From Macrotrachela quadricornifera (lineage: Eukaryota; Rotifera; Eurotatoria; Philodinida; Philodinidae), in NCBI GenBank assembly GCA_022393335.1, contig JAJEKB010018970.1, forward strand, positions 1 through 64,000: a stretch of DNA of 64,000 nucleotides, given 5' to 3'. This document shows, piece after piece, positions 58,352 to 64,000 of the stretch (its first letter is position 1; each line of letters begins with the position of its first letter). Under the pieces are notes generated by a model, which was not told the DNA's origin, made no database searches, and worked only from the letters and a program-made list of their open reading frames with translations. The position numbers were made by a program, and so were the translations under genes.

Positions 58352-58690
58352 TAGTGGCGCAGCCAGAGATTCCCGATTGGTAGGGCGGCGCCCTACCGCA
58401 TTTAAAAGCTCCATCTACTATAGCTTAGATTTTTTCGGAGACTCAAAGGAGTTCCTTAATTTCTACCTTTTCAAAAGAAGGACAACTTCATGTATCTATA
58501 CTTTTATTAAGTGAAATTACGTGAACAATAAAGAGAAGAGACGAAAATTAGACAACTAAATAAATAACAGTTATTTCAATAATATCCGACTGTTTTTATG
58601 ATGAATGGTAAAATCATCAATTATTTTTTCACGAGCAACAGCAAAATCTCTTTCAATGGTTAATAAAGACAAATCACTCAATCAATTGTC
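58352..58690 (-). mobile_element. hAT transposon 3' fragment
   Basis: TAGTGGCGCAGCCAGAG at 58352 is a hAT-type terminus. Inside, the minus strand from about 58685 to a TAA at 58571 reads LSDLSLLTIERDFAVARE..., matching the extreme C-terminal region of hAT/ZMYM-type transposases (LS.L.LL.IE.D.A). Orientation and distance fit the 3' end of an element whose 5' part is lost or decayed. It abuts the F-box pseudogene. Confidence 0.6.
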
Positions 58691-59723
58691 GGACATACTA
58701 TTATGTGCACTAGTTTTAGTTTCATTTTACTGAATGTTCGTTCTGTTGTGCTTGAATACATAGGAATAGTCATAGCACTGCTAAGAAGAAATACAGTCGT
58801 CGGGAATCCTTATTTTAATGGTAAGATGAAACAATTTGTTCTTCTCATCGTATACTTAATGGTGATAATAATTGAAATGATTCTAATGAAGATGAGGAAA
58901 TCTGTTCTTGCTGTCTACTTGATGTTGACGAAGATAAGGAATGAGGTGAAAATCGATAATCAGTTTTCCAAATGTTCCTGAGGGGACGTGGATTCAGCTA
59001 AAATAATACATTGAAAATGCATGATTCTAGCAGTAATAAGCTATGGTTCAAACGATTTTTTGAGTATTCATAGTTCACTAGAGTCTACATGATGCACAGG
59101 ATTTCAACTTATAAGTGATGAATCGCTTGTAGACCTTCTCTCGTCAACGTAATTCAAAGCACGTCTATTATTAATTATTCCCGTACAATTTCTCCTTGGA
59201 TTTTGCCTAGAAAAAATAGTCGGTTACAATAATAGGAGAAAATCAACAGTAAGCAAAGCATTCGAAGATGTAAACAAAACACAAAAATCAATGATACCGA
59301 ACTTTTTCAACTGACTTCATTGCTTTGTGGATTGGAAGTGGAAAGAGACGTTACACATACGATTAAAGTAGTGATTTTAAATATCTTTTCATTTCATAAT
59401 AAAAAAATAAATAATATAAGAATACACTGAAGATGGGAAAACTTTTACACAGCGTTGTAATGTTCCTTGAAGACAGAAATAAACGTTTCCTCACTATGTA
59501 CTTCAATTCGAGAATTTGTTAGATTTTCTTGAAAACAACTGAATACATAACAATTTTTTTTATGGTTTCGTAAACTTATATATTTTGTTTGATTCATTTT
59601 TAAGATCTCTTATATGAAGTCGAATTTAAAAAAAATGTTAGGCAAAATTTTATTTGAAATATAACTGTGACAAATGAAAAAAAATAGTTAAAAATAATTT
59701 TTATTCAACTTTAAAGAAATAAA
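58691..59723. other. Gene-free stretch, likely more hAT debris
   Basis: The plus-strand frame at 58703-58981 lacks support. Scattered coding-like words may be remains of the hAT element. The last 300 bp are the AT-rich 3' flank of the FG-GAP gene. Confidence 0.35.
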
Positions 59724-62700
59724 TTAACATAGTTTTAAAAGAATTTTTACATTTTTTGTACCCAAAGTAGTAACAGCAACATCCATCCAGTCATCCATAT
59801 TGAAATCACCCACTGCAACCGAAACTGGATGAGAATTATAACCGGTTAAATATATCATTTGATTTGAAAATGTTCCATCACCATTTCCTTGAAATATGTT
59901 TATGCTATTAGCACCATAGCCAGCAACCAAAATATCAGTTTTATTATCTTTATTAAAATCGAGAATAGCAACAGATCTTGGATCAGAAAGAGGACCAGTT
60001 GAATATATTGTCATATTTCCAAATATTCCATTTCCATATCCAAGAAAAACTCCTACATTGTTACTATTACGATTAGTTACAATAATATCCATTTGCATAT
60101 CCTTGTTAAGATCAGCTACAGCAATTGACCACGGACGAGAATTAATACCAGTTGAATATGTTAATTGATTTGAAAAATTTCCATTTCCAAGTCCTAGAAA
60201 TATACCTATATTATTACTCTTACTATATGTAACAGCTAAATCAAGATGTTTATCATTATTAAAGTCGTTAACAATAATAGCTTGTGGAGCCGAGCCTAAA
60301 TCGGTTGAATACTTTAAAGGTACTAGAAATATTTTATTTCTATCTCCCAAAAATATACCGACACCACTAACACTGCCAAAGACAACAGCTATATCAAGCC
60401 AGTTGTCATAATTGAAATCATAAACTATCAAATACCAAGGATAAGTTAAAGGACCAGTTGAAAATATTGTCGGAGTACTAAATGTTCCATTTCCATCTCC
60501 AAAGCAGATTGCTAAATCGTCTGAAAGAGAGAGAACAGTTGCAATATCTAGTCGACCATCTTTATTGAAATCATCAATACTGATCGAATATGGACCAGAT
60601 AAAGCACCAGTTGAATATGTGACTTGCTGTAAAAAAATACCATTACTTTGACCAAGAAAGATCCCTATATTGTCAGTACCATAATTAGCTACAACGATAT
60701 CTATTCGATTATCGTGATTAAAATCACCAACAGCAACCGCAAACGGTAATGATTTATCTCCAGTTGGATATACAGTTTGATTCGAAAACGTCCCATCACC
60801 ATTTCCAAGAAACACACCTATACTGAAACCAAACAAATTACTTACGACAATATCCAGATGAGAATCGTTGTTAAAATCACTTATTGCTACTCCCCGAGAA
60901 AACGAATAATTACCAGTTGAATATTCAGTCTGGTTTCTAAAAGTTCCATCACTATTTCCAAGAAATACGCTTATACTGGAAGCATTCCCATTGGTTACAG
61001 CAATATCCAATCTACCATCATTATTAAAATCAGCTAAGGCAACCGTAGTCGGCATAGAATTCGATCCTGTTCGATAAGTGGTTTGATCTGAGAAAGTTCC
61101 ATCACCATTTCCAAGAAATACACCTACATTTGAACTATTCCGATTCGCCACCACAACATCTAGTCTTGTATCATTATTGACATCACCAACAGCAACTGAA
61201 TATGGCATAGAACCAGATCCGGTAGAATATATTGTTTGATTCACGAAACTTCCATCACCATTTCCAAGAAGTACAGCCATTGTGTAATCCTCATAATTGA
61301 GTACAACCATATCGATTAGATTATCTTGATTGAAATGACCAAAAGCGGCAGAATGAGCAGGTTTATTAGAAGAAGTTGAATATATTTGTTTATTTTTAAA
61401 AGCTCCGAAACCGTAATGAAGAAATAAAATTAACGTATTATCAAGATTATTTGCATTGATAACATCTAGTCGACCGTCTTTATTGAAATCGCCGACTGCA
61501 ACCGAGCAGGGTCCAGAGCCAACTCCAGTTGTGTATGATATAGGACTTCCAAAACTTCCATTTACGAATCCAAAAAAGAAAATAATATTGTCACTGTCAT
61601 AATTAGCTATTACTATATCAGAACAACCATCGTTATTGAAGTCACCCACTGCAACAGAATATGGAATAGTAGGATAACCAATTGAATATATTGTAAGATT
61701 ATGGAAAGTTCCATCTCTAGAATTCAAATAAATAGCTATGTTTCCATCATCGTAATCAGTAGTAATAATATCTAAACGACTATCATTGTTGAAGTCGGCA
61801 ACAGCGAGTGCGAACGGTGAGAGTATTGAACCACTTGAGTAGATTGTAGGAACTGTGAAAGGTGAATTGTAATATCCAAAAAAGATAGCTATAGAATAAT
61901 AATAATAAAGTACAACTACTACATCCAATCGATCATCTCTATTGAAATCACCAAGAGCGACTGATATCGGCAAAGAATCCCATCCAGTTGAATATGTTGT
62001 CTGTTTGGAAAAAAATCCATTTCCATTTCCAAGAAGTACACCTATTGTGTTACCGTCGTAATTGGCAACAATGATATCCAGTTGATTATCGTCGTTTAAA
62101 TCACCAATGGTAACAGAACACGGACCAGAACCCGATTCAGTTGAATATGTTATTTGGGATGAAAAACTTCCGTTGCCATTTCCTAAGAATACACCTATAG
62201 TGTTACTTTTATAATTGGCAGCAATGATATCTAGTCGATTATCACCATTCAAATCACCAACTGTGACTGCATACGGCCCGGAACTCAATCCCGTTGAATA
62301 TGATATTTGAGATGAAAAAGTCCCATTGCCTTTTCCAAGAAACACACCTATTCTGTTACTGTTATAATTTGTAACAATAATATCTGGTTGATTGTCGCCA
62401 TTCAAATCACTAATGGCGACTGAAGATGGTGCAGACCCTGATCCAGTTGAATAGGTTGTTTGTGACAGAAAAGTTCCGTTTCCATTTCCAAGGAGTACAC
62501 CTATTTGGTTACTTTGATAGTTGGTGACAACGATATCCAATTGATTGTCGCCATTCAAATCACCGACTGCAACCGCATATGGTTCAGAACCCGATCCAGT
62601 TGAATATGCTGTTTGAGAGGAAAAAGTTCCATCACCATTTCCAAGTAATACACCCACATTGTCACTACCTTTATTTGCTACAACGATATCTAATCGACTA

Positions 62701-64000
62701 TCATTGTTAAAATCACCAAGAGCAACCGAATAGGGTTGAGAATTGGTGCCTGTTGGATATTTAACTTGTATAGTAAAAGTTCCATCACCATATCCAAGAG
62801 ATACGCCTACATTTTCTGTCTTGGAATTTGCTATAACAATATCCAATATAGCATCATTGTTGAAGTCACCCACAGCAACCGAGTTCGGATTAGATCTACC
62901 ACCTGTTGAATATGGTGTTGGGTCAGTAAAATTTTTATCTGGACCTCCAAGAAAAATACCTACATTATAATTATCATCAATAGCAACGATTATATCCATC
63001 CAAGTATCATTGTTCAAATCTTCAGCAACAACCATTTGTGGAGAACCAATATCTATAGGATATAATCGTTGCTTTTTGAAAGTTCCATCACCATTTCCCA
63101 GAAAAAGACCAATATTATTATTACCATTATTAACGACGATAATATCGAGTCGATTGTCTTTATTACAGTCGCGTACAATCACTGAACTAGGTCGAGAACC
63201 AAATTTTGTAGCATAGGTGAGTTGACTCTTGAATGTTCCATTACCATTTCCAAGTAGTAAACCTACACTATCATCGGCCTTATAGCTTACAACGATATCC
63301 AATCGAGTGTCGTTATTGAAATCACCAACAGCCACCGAAATAGGACGTTTACCAGTTGGATATGTAGTTTGATCTAAAAAAGTTCCATCACTCTTTCCAA
63401 GAAATACTCCTATATTGTTGGTACCAGAGTTAGCAACAACAATATCAAGTTGATTGTCATTGTTGAAATCAGCAGCGGCGACCGCATAAGGGAGAGAATC
63501 AAAACCTGTTGAATACGTCATCTGGTTAGTAAAAGTTCCATTACCATATCCAAAAAGTACACCTATATTATTCGTACCATCATTAGCAACGATAATATCT
63601 AATATTGTGTCATTATTGACATGATGAATTGAGAGTGATAGTGGACGAGAAGAACCAGTTGAATAGATTTTTTCGTTTGTGAAACTTCCATTACCATAAC
63701 CGAGAAAAATACCTATATTATTTTGATCATGATTAGCGACAGCAATATCCAACCAATTATCTTGATTAAAATCACCAACTGCAATAAAATAAACAGAAGA
63801 AGAAAATTTTCCTGATGTTATTGGTTTCTTTGGAAATGATCCATTTCCATAGCCCAAGAAAATATTTATATTAGTACTTTCATGTTGAGCAACAATAATA
63901 TCCCAATGATTATCATTATTAAAATCACCTAATGCAATCGGTATTTCTAGAACTTTGTTACTAATCCAATCTTCACTTGGAGATACAAATACAAATGGAC
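59724..64000 (-). CDS. Giant FG-GAP/VCBS-repeat protein (5' end outside window)
   Basis: The minus-strand frame is open from the window edge to a TAA at 59724, with at least 1424 residues visible. No initiator is needed inside the window: the frame continues upstream of 63857 as ALGDFNNDNHWDIIVAQH. It consists of about 29 tandem units of 47-50 residues, each SVAVGDFNNDxxLDIVVAN, NIGVFLGNGDGTF and xxQTTYSTGxxSxP. The D-x-(N/D)-x-D-x-x-x-D loops are calcium-binding sites of the FG-GAP/VCBS beta-propeller type known from integrin alpha chains and many secreted repeat proteins. The array would form several propellers. A signal peptide or membrane anchor, if any, lies beyond the window. No stops or frameshifts interrupt it. 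It is probably extracellular; the ligand is unknown. Confidence 0.9.
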   Translation of the reverse strand, partial: PFVFVSPSEDWISNKVLEIPIALGDFNNDNHWDIIVAQHESTNINIFLGYGNGSFPKKPITSGKFSSSVYFIAVGDFNQDNWLDIAVANHDQNNIGIFLGYGNGSFTNEKIYSTGSSRPLSLSIHHVNNDTILDIIVANDGTNNIGVLFGYGNGTFTNQMTYSTGFDSLPYAVAAADFNNDNQLDIVVANSGTNNIGVFLGKSDGTFLDQTTYPTGKRPISVAVGDFNNDTRLDIVVSYKADDSVGLLLGNGNGTFKSQLTYATKFGSRPSSVIVRDCNKDNRLDIIVVNNGNNNIGLFLGNGDGTFKKQRLYPIDIGSPQMVVAEDLNNDTWMDIIVAIDDNYNVGIFLGGPDKNFTDPTPYSTGGRSNPNSVAVGDFNNDAILDIVIANSKTENVGVSLGYGDGTFTIQVKYPTGTNSQPYSVALGDFNNDSRLDIVVANKGSDNVGVLLGNGDGTFSSQTAYSTGSGSEPYAVAVGDLNGDNQLDIVVTNYQSNQIGVLLGNGNGTFLSQTTYSTGSGSAPSSVAISDLNGDNQPDIIVTNYNSNRIGVFLGKGNGTFSSQISYSTGLSSGPYAVTVGDLNGDNRLDIIAANYKSNTIGVFLGNGNGSFSSQITYSTESGSGPCSVTIGDLNDDNQLDIIVANYDGNTIGVLLGNGNGFFSKQTTYSTGWDSLPISVALGDFNRDDRLDVVVVLYYYYSIAIFFGYYNSPFTVPTIYSSGSILSPFALAVADFNNDSRLDIITTDYDDGNIAIYLNSRDGTFHNLTIYSIGYPTIPYSVAVGDFNNDGCSDIVIANYDSDNIIFFFGFVNGSFGSPISYTTGVGSGPCSVAVGDFNKDGRLDVINANNLDNTLILFLHYGFGAFKNKQIYSTSSNKPAHSAAFGHFNQDNLIDMVVLNYEDYTMAVLLGNGDGSFVNQTIYSTGSGSMPYSVAVGDVNNDTRLDVVVANRNSSNVGVFLGNGDGTFSDQTTYRTGSNSMPTTVALADFNNDGRLDIAVTNGNASSISVFLGNSDGTFRNQTEYSTGNYSFSRGVAISDFNNDSHLDIVVSNLFGFSIGVFLGNGDGTFSNQTVYPTGDKSLPFAVAVGDFNHDNRIDIVVANYGTDNIGIFLGQSNGIFLQQVTYSTGALSGPYSISIDDFNKDGRLDIATVLSLSDDLAICFGDGNGTFSTPTIFSTGPLTYPWYLIVYDFNYDNWLDIAVVFGSVSGVGIFLGDRNKIFLVPLKYSTDLGSAPQAIIVNDFNNDKHLDLAVTYSKSNNIGIFLGLGNGNFSNQLTYSTGINSRPWSIAVADLNKDMQMDIIVTNRNSNNVGVFLGYGNGIFGNMTIYSTGPLSDPRSVAILDFNKDNKTDILVAGYGANSINIFQGNGDGTFSNQMIYLTGYNSHPVSVAVGDFNMDDWMDVAVTTLGTKNVKILLKLC

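Noticed and set aside
58703..58981. Hydrophobic plus-strand frame
   Set aside because: Lies in hAT debris; no helix spacing or start context that sets it apart from AT-rich chance.
1..64000. CRISPR arrays, rRNA, bacterial operons and retroelement polymerase genes
   Set aside because: None seen: repeats here lack regular spacers, no rRNA-like blocks or reverse-transcriptase motifs were recognised, and the genes have introns and poly-A signals. tRNA genes cannot be excluded by eye.

Overview
The window looks like nuclear DNA of a bdelloid rotifer; the genus cannot be fixed from sequence alone. It is AT-rich, genes are widely spaced, and the recoverable introns are short (45-55 nt, a few of 100-500 nt) with GT..AG borders. 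The gene set is one I associate with bdelloids: an LDLa/EGF seven-helix receptor, a membrane-anchored Thr-rich kelch protein, an ADP-ribosyltransferase fused to kinesin-light-chain-type TPRs, a giant FG-GAP/VCBS protein, and metabolic genes of a kind often acquired horizontally (GFA-type enzyme, HSL-type hydrolase).

Layout. 1-2.2 kb: one copy of a dispersed duplication, then a mariner relic holding a hAT MITE. 2.9-7.8 kb: LDLa/EGF/7TM receptor (+). 8-10.5 kb: tandem and inverted repeats. 10.5-12.6 kb: kelch protein (-), two coding exons. 14.6-15.0 kb: GFA enzyme (-). 17.5-18.3 kb: GST with an internal UGA (+), followed by the second copy of the dispersed duplication. 19.5-21.4 kb: short repeats. 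22.0-22.6 kb: pseudogene of a membrane family. 24.8-25.8 kb: alpha/beta hydrolase with an internal UGA (-). 26-30 kb: inverted-repeat elements and an inverted pair of signal-peptide exons. 30.7-32.3 kb: dead MULE with FLYWCH zinc finger (-). 32.4-38.5 kb: Helitrons, one split by a 1.8-kb palindromic hAT element. 38.6-42.3 kb: three-module membrane protein (-), one gene with one intron. 46.8-47.1 kb: tiny secreted cysteine peptide (+). 53.6-56.3 kb: ART-TPR (+). 57.3-58.7 kb: F-box/GRDP-like pseudogene flanked by transposon DNA. 59.7 kb to the end: FG-GAP protein (-), open at the window edge.

There is no operon-like organisation. Several live genes encode predicted surface or secreted repeat proteins (receptor, kelch, three-module protein, peptide). 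The space between genes is largely DNA-transposon debris: mariner/pogo, hAT, piggyBac, MULE, Helitron and unclassified foldback elements. No retroelement was recognised. The items most worth following are the unannotated 70-residue prepropeptide with a C-x3-C-x6-C-x-C core, the joined three-module membrane gene, the palindromic hAT element with perfect 8-bp target duplications, and a set of otherwise readable genes in which UGA stands where Trp is expected.
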